DNA from: Desulfobulbaceae bacterium
Lineage (GTDB): Bacteria > Desulfobacterota > Desulfobulbia > Desulfobulbales > UBA5123
Assembly (NCBI GenBank): GCA_029865195.1
Contig: JAOUHH010000032.1
Coordinates: 1-14,794, forward strand
Direction of reading: 5' to 3'
Length of the DNA stretch: 14,794 bases
Part shown: one piece after another, positions 1 through 7,670 of the stretch
Layout of the letters: each line of letters begins with the position of its first letter
Numbering within the stretch: the first letter of the stretch is position 1
The notes under the pieces: generated by a model
What the model was told of the DNA's origin: nothing
Seen by the model: only the letters and a program-made list of their open reading frames with translations
Databases searched by the model: none
Position numbers and translations under genes: made by a program

Positions 1-1
1 A

Positions 2-220
2 CTGGGCCGCCGGCGGATCGAGGAATCGCGGCAGGAGAGTCCCAACGACTTTGAAAAGGAAGAGGGCTTGCAGAAGGTGAGCGCGGTTTTTGCCGCCATC
101 AAACGAGAATATATCCATCGCATCGATGCCAGCCAAGCCATCGAGGCAGTGGGGCAGGCGGTATGGGAGCGGGTGTCGCCCTTGGTCGCCGGGCTGAGGG
201 GGAAGGACGCGCCATGTTGA
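2..220 (+). CDS. tmk: Thymidylate kinase (dTMP kinase), C-terminal part; gene cut by window start
   Basis: An open frame runs in from the window edge and gives 72 residues before TGA at 218-220. The end of the protein reads like the C-terminus of dTMP kinases. There is an Arg-rich lid-like start (LGRRRIEES), then a DFEKEEG segment in the place of the family's D-R-F-E motif, a helix with KVSAVFAAIKREY, and an IDAS motif followed by a short amphipathic helix. The family makes dTDP from dTMP with ATP in the cytoplasm. The P-loop and substrate-binding N-terminus lie outside the window, so the call rests on these C-terminal motifs only. The stop codon overlaps the start of the next gene by 7 bases (ATGTTGA), which suggests translational coupling. 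The first part of the frame could belong to another P-loop nucleotide kinase, but IDAS followed by the terminal helix favours Tmk. Confidence 0.7.
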   Translation: MGRRRIEESRQESPNDFEKEEGLQKVSAVFAAIKREYIHRIDASQAIEAVGQAVWERVSPLVAGLRGKDAPC

Positions 221-1932
221 GGAAACTGTGTTGCTCGGCCTTCCTGTTGTGCCTCTGCGTCTCCTGCGCGGCGGTGCCGAACCCCGATGCCACCGGGCAG
301 CCGATATCGGCCGAGGCGGGCAAGGCCTCTGCCGATACCGGCTGCGCCTATTTCTATTTCCTCTGGGGCCGGGCCGCCGAGGCGGATCACCATTACGCCG
401 ATGCGCTGGCCGCCTATGAAAAGGCGCTGGCCTGTGATCCTGGCGCCGAGTATCTGATGCGTGGCCTGGTCGTCTTCTACATGCGGATGAACCGCAACGA
501 TGATGCGAGCCGGCTCATCGGCCGCCTTTTACAGCTCCACCCCCAGGATGTCGAAATCCTCACCCTCAAGGCCGGTCTGTATGTCAGCGAAGGCAAGGTC
601 GATGAGGCGGCGGCGGTGTATAACGCCATCCTTGCCCTGACCCCCCGCGACGGCAATACCCTCCTGCGGCTCGGTACGCTCTACGCCGGCAACAATCGTT
701 TCAAGGAGGCGCGGAAGGTGCTGGAGCGGCTGGTGAACCTTGACGACCGATCCTTTGTCGGCTACCAGTACCTGGCCAAGCTGTACCGGCAACTGGGTGA
801 GTACGACAAGGCGATGACCGCCTACGACAAGGCGCTGGCCCTGAACTGGGTGCCGGCACTGGCCCTGGAGGCGGTTGATATTCTGGAGTATCGCAAGCAC
901 TATGAAAAGGCGATCTCTTTCTGCCGCCGGATCCTTGACAATGAACCCGAAGACGAGCAGGCGCGGCAGCGGCTGGTGCAGGTGCTGCTCGGCATGGGCG
1001 AGGTGGGGCAGGCCCTGGATGAGTTGCGGGAGCTGCGGCGGTATAGCGGCAATGAGTATGATGTCGATCTGACCATCGGTCGGATATTGATCGAGCAGGA
1101 GCAGTACGACCAGGCGATCAGCCATTTTTCCGAGATGCTGGCCGCGGACCCCGAATCCGGCAACATCCATTATCTGCTGGCCCTGGCGCATGGGGCCAAG
1201 GGTGAGTCGGGCGAGGCGATCCGGTTGTTGCATCATGTGAAACCCGCGGATAGCGCCTATGAGGACGCCGTACTGCTGCTGGTTGAACTGTTGGTCAAGG
1301 AGGAGCAACTCGCCGAGGCGGAAACGGCCTTGACCGCGGCGATCGCCGATCCGGTTGCCCGGCGGCCGCGTTTTTATGGCGCCTTGGCCGCCCTCTATCG
1401 GCGTCTGGAGCGGAACGATGAGGGCCGCAAGGTCTTTGCCGCGGCCCTGCCGCTCTATCCGCAGGATGCCATGCTGCACTACGAGTACGCACTGTTTCTC
1501 GATCGCACCGGCAGTGTTGACGAGGCGCTTGCCGCCATGCAAAAGGTGCTGGCCATCGACCCCCACAATCCCTATGCCTTGAACTACATCGGCTACACCT
1601 GGGCCGACCGGGGCGAGAATCTCGCCGAGGCGCGCAGGTACATCGAAGAGGCGGTGGCGTTGCGCCCGGATGATGGGTTTATCCGCGACAGCCTGGGCTG
1701 GGTCTATTTCAAGCTTGGCGAAGGCAAGCGGGCGGTGGCCGAATTGACCAGGGCGCTTGAGCTTGCGCCCGATCCGGTGATCTTCGAGCATCTGGGCGAT
1801 GTGCATGCCAAGGCCGGGCGGGCGGCGGAAGCGATCAAGGCGTATGGGCAGGCGCTGGAGCTTTTGGACAAAGATGACGATCGGCAGCGGTTGGAGGGCA
1901 AAATCAAGACGCTGCGTGGTGGTTCGCGTTAA
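214..1932 (+). CDS. TPR-repeat lipoprotein
   Basis: A 572-residue protein made almost entirely of tetratricopeptide repeats. I chose ATG 214 because a strong purine-rich ribosome site (GAGGGGGAAGGA) lies just before it, and the product then begins with a short charged and hydrophobic signal peptide ending at CVSC, with Cys18 as the probable lipidated residue. Starting at 163 would bury that signal. After a Ala/Gly-rich linker, repeats with the usual W/L-G-Y-A-P spacing run from about residue 45 to the end. The clearest lie near residue 480 (NYIGYTWADRGENLAEARRY), followed by RDSLGWVYFKLGEGKRAV. TPR arrays are protein-binding scaffolds. The lipoprotein signal places this one on the outer surface of the inner membrane or in the outer membrane. 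The following gene also encodes a lipoprotein, so the two may act together in the envelope. No enzymatic domain is visible and the partner is unknown. Confidence 0.85.
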   Translation: MLRKLCCSAFLLCLCVSCAAVPNPDATGQPISAEAGKASADTGCAYFYFLWGRAAEADHHYADALAAYEKALACDPGAEYLMRGLVVFYMRMNRNDDASRLIGRLLQLHPQDVEILTLKAGLYVSEGKVDEAAAVYNAILALTPRDGNTLLRLGTLYAGNNRFKEARKVLERLVNLDDRSFVGYQYLAKLYRQLGEYDKAMTAYDKALALNWVPALALEAVDILEYRKHYEKAISFCRRILDNEPEDEQARQRLVQVLLGMGEVGQALDELRELRRYSGNEYDVDLTIGRILIEQEQYDQAISHFSEMLAADPESGNIHYLLALAHGAKGESGEAIRLLHHVKPADSAYEDAVLLLVELLVKEEQLAEAETALTAAIADPVARRPRFYGALAALYRRLERNDEGRKVFAAALPLYPQDAMLHYEYALFLDRTGSVDEALAAMQKVLAIDPHNPYALNYIGYTWADRGENLAEARRYIEEAVALRPDDGFIRDSLGWVYFKLGEGKRAVAELTRALELAPDPVIFEHLGDVHAKAGRAAEAIKAYGQALELLDKDDDRQRLEGKIKTLRGGSR

Positions 1933-1971
1933 GGGGACCAGTCCGCGGGCGAAGGGATCGGGCCATTTTTG

Positions 1972-2808
1972 ATGAGCGGGAAGCGGATGACGACGGCACC
2001 ACCCTGGATGCAGTGGTTGAGGCTGGCCGCCCTTTGCGGGTTGCTGGGGGTGCTTGGCGGCTGCTTTGCCCTGCCGCGCGCCGTGGATCTCGCCAGTGAC
2101 GGCGAGCGCGACCGGGTTGCGGCGGCCTTTGCAAGGTTGCGGGCGCAACAGAATACGTGCCACTGCTGCATCGATGTCGCCGTCAGCGTCACCCTGAAAG
2201 GGTTGCTGCGTTCGGGATCGGTAAGCGGTTATCTGCAGGCGATGTCGCCGGCCTATCTGCGCTTTGTCGGTCTGAGCCCCATCGGGCAGCCGTTGATGAT
2301 CCTGGTCACCGACGGCGACCGTTTTCAGTATCTGGCCGTGGATCAGGGCAAGGGCTACGAGGGCAGCGTCACCGCGGCAACGTTTGTCAAGTATGCGCCG
2401 GCCGGTTTCAAGCCCCATGAGTCCTTCTATTGGCTCAGCGGCCGCCTGCCGCCGGGCGAGGTGGCGGTGGAGGAGGTCGGCCGCGCCCTCGATGCCGAAG
2501 GCTATTGGCTGACGGTGCGGGTCGCCGGTGAGCGGCGCAGGCTGCTGTTTGATCCAGAGGTCGGGGTCATCCGCCGCCATCAGGTGCTGAATGCCGCCGG
2601 CGATGATGTGCTGGAGGCGCGGTACGAGGCCTTCCGGGCCGCGGGGGCGAACGGCTGCCTGTTGCCGGGCCGGATCGTTGTCACCACCCGGCAGCATACC
2701 GGCACGCTGGTGGTCGTGTTGAGCGACTGGCTCGACGGAGCCGCCCTGTCGGAAAAGGATTTCGCCTTCGCGTTGCCGCCGGGGTTTGAACAGGTACAAG
2801 TTCCCTGA
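1972..2808 (+). CDS. Lipoprotein, possibly LolA/LolB-like fold
   Basis: A 278-residue predicted lipoprotein. The N-terminus has Lys/Arg, a hydrophobic stretch and a good lipobox (VLGGC, Cys31), so the mature protein should be anchored to an envelope membrane. The rest alternates short strands of the type seen in LolA/LolB-fold proteins (SGYLQAMSPAYLRFVGLSP, then MILVTDGDRFQYLAVDQGKG). Such domains bind lipid or lipoprotein acyl chains in a beta half-barrel. This fold call is an inference from strand pattern and wording of similar proteins, not from a diagnostic motif. A Cys cluster (C63-H-C-C66) sits before the first strand. The start is uncertain: TTG 1969, ATG 1972 and ATG 1987 are all in frame. 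GAAGGGA at 1951-1957 is the nearest ribosome site and is slightly far from 1972. It begins 39 bases after the TPR gene and is followed by a terminator, so it ends that operon. Confidence 0.7.
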   Translation: MSGKRMTTAPPWMQWLRLAALCGLLGVLGGCFALPRAVDLASDGERDRVAAAFARLRAQQNTCHCCIDVAVSVTLKGLLRSGSVSGYLQAMSPAYLRFVGLSPIGQPLMILVTDGDRFQYLAVDQGKGYEGSVTAATFVKYAPAGFKPHESFYWLSGRLPPGEVAVEEVGRALDAEGYWLTVRVAGERRRLLFDPEVGVIRRHQVLNAAGDDVLEARYEAFRAAGANGCLLPGRIVVTTRQHTGTLVVVLSDWLDGAALSEKDFAFALPPGFEQVQVP

Positions 2809-2818
2809 GACAGAACTG

Positions 2819-2862
2819 ATGCCGTAATCGCTGGCGAACGGCGGGCGATTGCGGCATTTTTT
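2819..2862 (+). terminator. Rho-independent terminator after the lipoprotein gene
   Basis: Arm 2819-2831 (ATGCCGTAATCGC) pairs with 2845-2857 (GCGATTGCGGCAT) over 13 bp with one T-G wobble. The loop is 13 bases and the stem runs into six T (2857-2862). It lies 10 bases after the stop codon of the lipoprotein gene and separates the tmk/TPR/lipoprotein unit from the radical SAM gene. Confidence 0.9.
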
Positions 2863-2904
2863 GCTGATTTTGCAGACCAACTTTTTTCACCGGATACAAC
2901 CTTA

Positions 2905-5481
2905 ATGTCTTCAGATACAACCGAGGAGCACGGCCAGGCCGCTCCGGATTGCGGCGCTATAATCAACGACAACGTTCTCGATGCCATCCTGCCGTTGGTG
3001 GGCAAGCCCAGCCGCTATTGCGGCAACGAGATCAACGTCATCCGCAAGGCGTGGGACAGCGTCCGGTTGCGGATGGTGCTGGCCTTCCCCGATCTGTATG
3101 AGATCGGCATGTCGCATCAGGGGTTGCAGATCCTCTATCATCTGGTCAACGGCCGCGACGATTTGCTCGCCGAGCGGGTCTATGCCCCGGACCCGGATAT
3201 GGAGGCGGCCTTGCGGCAGCGGCGGGCACCGCTTTTTTCCCTGGAATCACGGCGGCCACTGGCGGATTTTGATCTTCTCGGCATCACCCTGCCCTTCGAG
3301 CTCTGCTATACCAACATCCTCACCATTCTCGATGCGGCCGGTCTGCCGCTGCGCGCGGCGGACCGCGATGAGCGTTATCCGCTGGTCATCGGCGGCGGCC
3401 CCTGCGCCTTTCATCCCGAGCCGGTTGCCGAGTTCTTTGACGCCATCCTCCTCGGCGACGGCGAGGAGGCGATCCTCGAAATCGCCGACCTGCTCATCAA
3501 GGCCCGCGCCGAAGGGGCGACCAGGGAAGAGGTGCTCGACCGTCTGCGGCAGGTGGCGGGCGTCTATGTTCCCTCCCTCTTTGCGCCGGTCTACGAGGAG
3601 AACGGCGAGTTTGCCGGGATGCGGCCGTTGCGGCCGGGGTATGCGCGGGTGCGGCGGCGGGTGCTCGCCGATCTGGAGTCGGTACCCGCCCCCTATCCGC
3701 CCCTGGTGCCGCTCTCCAAGATTGTCCATGACCGGTTGGGGATCGAGATCGCCCGCGGCTGTACCAGGGGTTGCCGTTTCTGTCAGGCCGGGGTCATCTA
3801 TCGGCCGGTGCGGGAGCGGAGTCCGGAGCGGATTCTCGAACTGGCCCGCCAGGGGATCGATCAGGGCGGGTTCGAGGAGATGGCCCTGCTGTCGCTTTCC
3901 ACCGGCGACTATTCCTGTCTGCCGGAACTGATGCTGGCGCTGATGAATACCTTTGTCCGCGAACAGGTTTCGGTGTCGATGCCCTCCATGCGGGTGGGCA
4001 CCCTCACCCCTGAGATCATGGCCCAGATCAAGCGGGTCCGCAAAACCGGTTTCACCCTCGCCCCCGAGGCGGGCACCGATCGGTTGCGGGAGGTGATCAA
4101 CAAGGGGATCACCGAGGTCGATCTGCTCGAGACCTGCGCGGCGGCTTTCTCTCTCGGCTGGCGGCAGATCAAGCTCTATTTCATGTTCGGCCTGCCCACG
4201 GAAACCGACGAGGACCTGGCGGCGATCCCGGAGCTTGCCCGTAAGGCCCTGGCCGCGAGCCCCGGCGGCAACGCCACGGTCAGCGTCAGCGCCGCCACCT
4301 TTGTCCCCAAGCCGCACACCGTTTTCGAGCGGGAACCGCAGCTGACCATCGACGAAGGGTTTGCGCGGATCGATTTTTTGAAGGGCCGCTTGCGGAGCAA
4401 AAAATTCAATCTGAAGCGGCATGACCCGCGGCAGAGCTACCTGGAAGGGGTGTTCTCTCGCGGCGACCGGCTGCTGGCACGGGTTATCGAGGTTGCCTGG
4501 CGGAAGGGGGCGCGTCTCGATGCCTGGTCGGATCATTTCAATCTCGACCTTTGGCGGCAGGCGGCCAGTGAGTGCGGCATCGACCTCGACCGTTATCTGC
4601 GGCGGCGTGGGGTTGACGAACCGCTGCCGTGGCAGCATCTGGACGCCGGCGTCGACGAGAAGTTCTTCCGCGAGGAACACGCCAAGGCGCTGGCCGGCGA
4701 ATATACCCCGGATTGCCGGGCGCACGGCTGCCAGGGGTGCGGTCTCTGCGATTTCAAAACCGTGAGGCCCATCGTGCACGCGCGCTCCGGCACCGATGCG
4801 CTGACGCCGGCAACGCCGCCCTGGGTTCGCCCCGAGGCCACGGCAGAGGAGCATTTTGTCTACCGCATCGATTACAGCCGTCTCAACGAGGCCCGCTATC
4901 TCGGCCATCTCGAATTGATCCAGGTGTTCTACCGCGCCTTGCGGCGGGCGCGGCTGCCGCTCAATTTTTCCCATGGTTTTAATCCCGGACCCAAGGTAAC
5001 CTTCAGTTCGGCGCTGCCGGTGGGCACGGAAAGCCTGGCCGAATACCTGTATGTCGATCTGCAGGCGCCGATGGCGGATGTTGCGGCGGTGAAGGATGCC
5101 TTGAACACCTTCTTGCCCCATGGGTTGTCGGTGTTCGGCATCGAACTCACCGGCAAGGTTGCCGGCGACAAGGGGGTTGCCAGCTGCTACCGGATCACCC
5201 CGCCCCGGCCGGTGGCGGCCGCGGAGCTGGACCGTTTTTTTGCCGGGGATGCTTTCCCGGTGGAGCTGGTGCGGAAGGGCAAGATGCGGGCGATCGACGC
5301 GCGGCCCCTGGTGGAGGAGTTGGCCGTGGCGGAAGACGGGAGCATCCGTCTCGTGCTCAAGAGCGCTTCCGGGCAGCCGGGGGTCAAGCCGCTGGAGTTG
5401 CTGGCGGCGCTGGTTGATCTCGGTGACGAGGAGACGCGGACCATCCGCATCGTCAAGCTCTGGAGCCGGGAAGCGGCGTGA
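2905..5481 (+). CDS. B12-binding-like radical SAM protein fused to a DUF2344 domain (TIGR03960/TIGR03936 type)
   Basis: An 858-residue fusion protein. The N-terminal part (about 30-240) resembles the domain that precedes the radical SAM core in the TIGR03960 family (LAFPDLYEIGMSHQGLQILY, then FSLESRRPLADFDLLG). I do not see the cobalamin-ligand motif DxHxxG, so B12 binding is doubtful. The radical SAM core carries C286-x3-C290-x2-C293 (ARGCTRGCRFCQAG), the ligands for a 4Fe-4S cluster that cleaves S-adenosylmethionine. A second Cys group (C604, C609, C612, C615) may hold another metal site. The last part, from about 651 (FVYRIDYSRLNEARYLGHLE), is the DUF2344 domain, which in many bacteria is a separate or fused partner found beside RNase G. 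The substrate is unknown. Context with RNase G, L21, L27 and Obg suggests RNA or ribosome modification, which is inference. There is no convincing ribosome site before ATG 2905. The next gene starts 74 bases downstream. Confidence 0.88.
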   Translation: MSSDTTEEHGQAAPDCGAIINDNVLDAILPLVGKPSRYCGNEINVIRKAWDSVRLRMVLAFPDLYEIGMSHQGLQILYHLVNGRDDLLAERVYAPDPDMEAALRQRRAPLFSLESRRPLADFDLLGITLPFELCYTNILTILDAAGLPLRAADRDERYPLVIGGGPCAFHPEPVAEFFDAILLGDGEEAILEIADLLIKARAEGATREEVLDRLRQVAGVYVPSLFAPVYEENGEFAGMRPLRPGYARVRRRVLADLESVPAPYPPLVPLSKIVHDRLGIEIARGCTRGCRFCQAGVIYRPVRERSPERILELARQGIDQGGFEEMALLSLSTGDYSCLPELMLALMNTFVREQVSVSMPSMRVGTLTPEIMAQIKRVRKTGFTLAPEAGTDRLREVINKGITEVDLLETCAAAFSLGWRQIKLYFMFGLPTETDEDLAAIPELARKALAASPGGNATVSVSAATFVPKPHTVFEREPQLTIDEGFARIDFLKGRLRSKKFNLKRHDPRQSYLEGVFSRGDRLLARVIEVAWRKGARLDAWSDHFNLDLWRQAASECGIDLDRYLRRRGVDEPLPWQHLDAGVDEKFFREEHAKALAGEYTPDCRAHGCQGCGLCDFKTVRPIVHARSGTDALTPATPPWVRPEATAEEHFVYRIDYSRLNEARYLGHLELIQVFYRALRRARLPLNFSHGFNPGPKVTFSSALPVGTESLAEYLYVDLQAPMADVAAVKDALNTFLPHGLSVFGIELTGKVAGDKGVASCYRITPPRPVAAAELDRFFAGDAFPVELVRKGKMRAIDARPLVEELAVAEDGSIRLVLKSASGQPGVKPLELLAALVDLGDEETRTIRIVKLWSREAA

Positions 5482-5555
5482 AAGGAAGTCGCGGGAGGGC
5501 GGCCCCTTGTTGCGCGGGTGGCCGCGGCCCTGAATTTTTATGAAGAGGTTTGCAG

Positions 5556-7088
5556 ATGGCAAGTGATTTGGTGATCAACGCCACCGAGTATGAGGTGCGG
5601 ATTGCGCTGGTGGAGAATGGCAATCTGGTCGAGCTGAACCTTGAACGACCCACCGAGAAGGGGCTGGTGGGCAACGTCTACAAGGGCAAGGTGGTGCGGG
5701 TGCTGCCCGGCATGCAGGCGGCCTTTGTCGAGATCGGCCTTGAGCGGACCGGCTTTCTCTATGTGGACGACGTCCATGTGGTGAGCGGCGATTTGGAGCG
5801 GCGGATGCGCGGCTGCGACCATGTCGGCGGGGACGGCGAGCATGACTCCATGTCCGTCGACGCCCTTGACCGCCGCCGGCCGGGGATGAATATCGACGAT
5901 CTGTTGCAGGAGGGGCAGGAGATCCTGGTGCAGATATGCAAGGAGCCCATGGGCACCAAGGGGGCGCGGCTGACCTGTCATATCACCTTGCCGTGCCGCA
6001 ACCTGGTGTTCATGCCGATGACCGATCATATCGGTATCTCCCGCAAGATCGAGGACGAGGACATTCGACAACGCCTGCGCGAGGATATCGAGGCGTTGCG
6101 GCCGGCAGGCACCGGCTTCATCGTCCGGACCATGGCCGAGGATGCCACTCATGAGGAGTTGGAGGCGGACATGGAGTTTCTGCTCCATGTCTGGGACGAG
6201 ATCCAGGACACCAAGGACAAGATCGGGGTGGGCAGCCTGGTCTACGAGGATCTCGACATCACCCTGCGGGCGGTGCGGGATCTCTTTTCACCGGACATCA
6301 GCCAGGTGGTGGTGGACGATCAGGTGACCTACGAGCGCATCAAGCGTTTTGTCCGCATCTTTGCGCCCAATCTGGAAGACAAGGTGCATTATTATCAGGA
6401 GGATGTGCCGCTGTTCGACGCCTACGGCATCGAAACCGACGTCGGCCGCGCGCTGGAGCGCAAGATATGGCTGCGTTGCGGTGGGTATCTCTATGTCGAG
6501 GCCACCGAGGCGCTCACCGTCGTCGACGTCAACACCGGGCGCTATGTGGGCAAGAAGGGGCTTGAGGAGACGATCTTCAAGACCAACATGGAGGCGGTTA
6601 AGGAGATTGCCTATCAGGTCAGGCTCCGCAATATCGGCGGCATCATCATCATCGATTTCATCGATATGGAGGAGGAGGCGCATCGCGACGAGGTGTTCCG
6701 TTCCCTGAAGGAGGCGGTGAAGAAGGACAAGAGCCGGGTCAATATCCTCAGGGTTTCCGAGTTCGGGCTGGTGCAGATGACCAGAAAGCGCAACCGCGAG
6801 GATCTCGCGCACATGATGTGCGAGCCGTGCCATTACTGTGACGGCGAGGGGATGCACAAATCCCGGCGCACCGTCTGCTACGAGATCTTTCGCAAGATCA
6901 GCCGCAACGCCAAGAAGATGCCCGGCGCTGCCGTCACCGTCAAGGTGCATCCCATGGTGGCGACCATGATGCTCAAGGACGAGGCGGCCACCATGGAGCG
7001 GCTGGAGGATGAGGTGCATAAGCGGCTGACCATCGTCTCCACCAAGGATTTCCACATCGAGCGGTACGAGATCACCTGGGAGAAATAG
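5556..7088 (+). CDS. rng: Ribonuclease G (RNase E/G family endoribonuclease)
   Basis: A 510-residue protein of normal length for short RNase E/G enzymes, which cut single-stranded RNA near a 5' monophosphate and take part in 16S rRNA 5'-end maturation and mRNA decay. ATG 5556 follows AAGAGG at 5543-5548. TTG 5550 is also in frame but lies too close to that site. An S1-like RNA-binding domain starts near residue 37 (GLVGNVYKGKVVRVLPGMQA). The catalytic Mg2+ ligands are visible as D324 (VVDVNTGRY) and D367 (IIIIDFIDM). Their 43-residue spacing equals that of D303 and D346 in E. coli RNase E. The zinc-link Cys cluster follows (C422-x2-C425-x2-C428, then DGEG). There is no long C-terminal scaffold, which fits RNase G rather than a full RNase E degradosome. 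It is probably transcribed with the radical SAM gene upstream. Confidence 0.96.
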   Translation: MASDLVINATEYEVRIALVENGNLVELNLERPTEKGLVGNVYKGKVVRVLPGMQAAFVEIGLERTGFLYVDDVHVVSGDLERRMRGCDHVGGDGEHDSMSVDALDRRRPGMNIDDLLQEGQEILVQICKEPMGTKGARLTCHITLPCRNLVFMPMTDHIGISRKIEDEDIRQRLREDIEALRPAGTGFIVRTMAEDATHEELEADMEFLLHVWDEIQDTKDKIGVGSLVYEDLDITLRAVRDLFSPDISQVVVDDQVTYERIKRFVRIFAPNLEDKVHYYQEDVPLFDAYGIETDVGRALERKIWLRCGGYLYVEATEALTVVDVNTGRYVGKKGLEETIFKTNMEAVKEIAYQVRLRNIGGIIIIDFIDMEEEAHRDEVFRSLKEAVKKDKSRVNILRVSEFGLVQMTRKRNREDLAHMMCEPCHYCDGEGMHKSRRTVCYEIFRKISRNAKKMPGAAVTVKVHPMVATMMLKDEAATMERLEDEVHKRLTIVSTKDFHIERYEITWEK

Positions 7089-7118
7089 CGGCGGCTCGGG
7101 CGGTTTGCTTGGGCCGAG

Positions 7119-7145
7119 GCGACGGCGGTCGTTGTCGCTATTTTG
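7119..7145 (+). terminator. Probable intrinsic terminator after rng
   Basis: GCGACGGC (7119-7126) pairs with GTTGTCGC (7131-7138) over 8 bp, two of them G-T wobbles, with a 4-base loop, and is followed by TATTTTG. It is moderate in strength. It sits between the rng stop codon and the -35 box of the rplU promoter, where a boundary between transcription units is expected. Confidence 0.5.
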
Positions 7146-7149
7146 TCCC

Positions 7150-7178
7150 TTGACAATTCGTCCCGTTGTGGTATTTAT
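7150..7178 (+). promoter_or_regulatory. Candidate sigma-70 promoter for rplU-rpmA
   Basis: A perfect -35 hexamer TTGACA (7150-7155) is followed after 17 bases by ATTTAT (7173-7178), or after 16 by TATTTA. Either -10 is weak. Transcription would begin near 7185 and give a leader of about 143 bases before rplU. The preceding bases TTGTCCC recur in front of another -35-like box upstream of the cytochrome gene. Confidence 0.6.
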
Positions 7179-7202
7179 GCACGATTCACGTGGTAAGGAT
7201 GT

Positions 7203-7306
7203 GGCCCGGATGCGGGCCTGGAACCAATACGATCCTATCCGGCGGCGCAGGCCGTGTTAGTAACCCGCCGGTTTTCGGCTGACGAAATCCCCGCTCCGGC
7301 GGGCGG
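7203..7306 (+). promoter_or_regulatory. Structured 5' leader of rplU with alternative stems
   Basis: Three hairpin elements can be read in the leader. GGCCCG-GATG-CGGGCC (7203-7218) is a perfect 6-bp tetraloop hairpin. CCGGCGG (7239-7245) pairs with CCGCCGG (7265-7271), which is followed by TTTTC. The same strand 7264-7271 (CCCGCCGG) can instead pair with CCGGCGGG (7296-7303), 16 bases before the rplU ribosome site. The last two pairings exclude each other, as expected of an attenuator or translational switch. Leaders through which a ribosomal protein controls its own mRNA are known, including an L21 leader class in other phyla. Whether this belongs to that class is unknown. Confidence 0.45.
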
Positions 7307-7328
7307 TAAAAATGTTATGGAGGAAGGT

Positions 7329-7640
7329 ATGTACGCAATTGTCAATACCGGCGGCAAGCAGTATCAGGTTGCTCAGGGCGATCGTCTCCGGGTCGAGAAG
7401 CTCGAAGGCAACGTTGGTGATACCGTCGAGTTGTCCGAGGTGCTGATGGTGGTCAACGAGGGCGATGTCAAGGTTGGGCAGCCGGTTGTCGAGGGTGCCA
7501 AGGTAACCGCTCGCATCGTTGAGCAGGGCAAGGCCAAGAAGATTCTTGTCTTCAAGAAGAAACGTCGCAAGGGGTACAAGGTACAACGCGGACATCGTCA
7601 GCTGTACACCGCCCTGGAGATCAAGGAAATTTCCGCATAA
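7329..7640 (+). CDS. rplU: 50S ribosomal protein L21
   Basis: A 103-residue protein, the usual bacterial L21 length. ATG 7329 follows a very strong ribosome site (GGAGGAAGG, 7319-7327), with only one base between the end of the purine run and the start codon. The reading frame open from 7254 is an unused extension. The protein opens with MYAIVNTGGKQYQVAQGD and ends with the basic RNA-binding stretch (ILVFKKKRRKGYKVQRGHRQ) that contacts 23S rRNA. L21 binds domain II of 23S rRNA early in 50S assembly. The gene is 30 bases upstream of rpmA in the classic rplU-rpmA pair. Its codons are richer in CGT and GGT than those of rng, as in highly expressed genes. Regulation probably involves the promoter at 7150 and the leader hairpins. 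Confidence 0.98.
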   Translation: MYAIVNTGGKQYQVAQGDRLRVEKLEGNVGDTVELSEVLMVVNEGDVKVGQPVVEGAKVTARIVEQGKAKKILVFKKKRRKGYKVQRGHRQLYTALEIKEISA

Positions 7641-7670
7641 TCAAGCGAATACTATTCGAGAGGTTTTCTC

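Noticed and set aside
163..213. Upstream start ATG 163 for the TPR lipoprotein
   Set aside because: It would place 17 polar residues before the signal peptide and has no ribosome site; ATG 214 has a strong one.
529..2880. Very long open frame on the - strand (783 codons) opposite the TPR and lipoprotein genes
   Set aside because: It is a mirror of GC-rich codon use on the + strand; its product is low-complexity and resembles no family, while the + frame has clear signal peptides and TPR motifs.
5499..5539. Hairpin GCGGCC/GGCCGC followed by TTTTT between the radical SAM gene and rng
   Set aside because: Only 6 bp and the T run begins 10 bases after the stem, so it is not convincing as a terminator; the two genes are more likely co-transcribed.
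3247..5562. Long - strand open frame (771 codons) opposite the radical SAM gene
   Set aside because: Same shadow effect; the + frame carries the radical SAM cysteines and family motifs.
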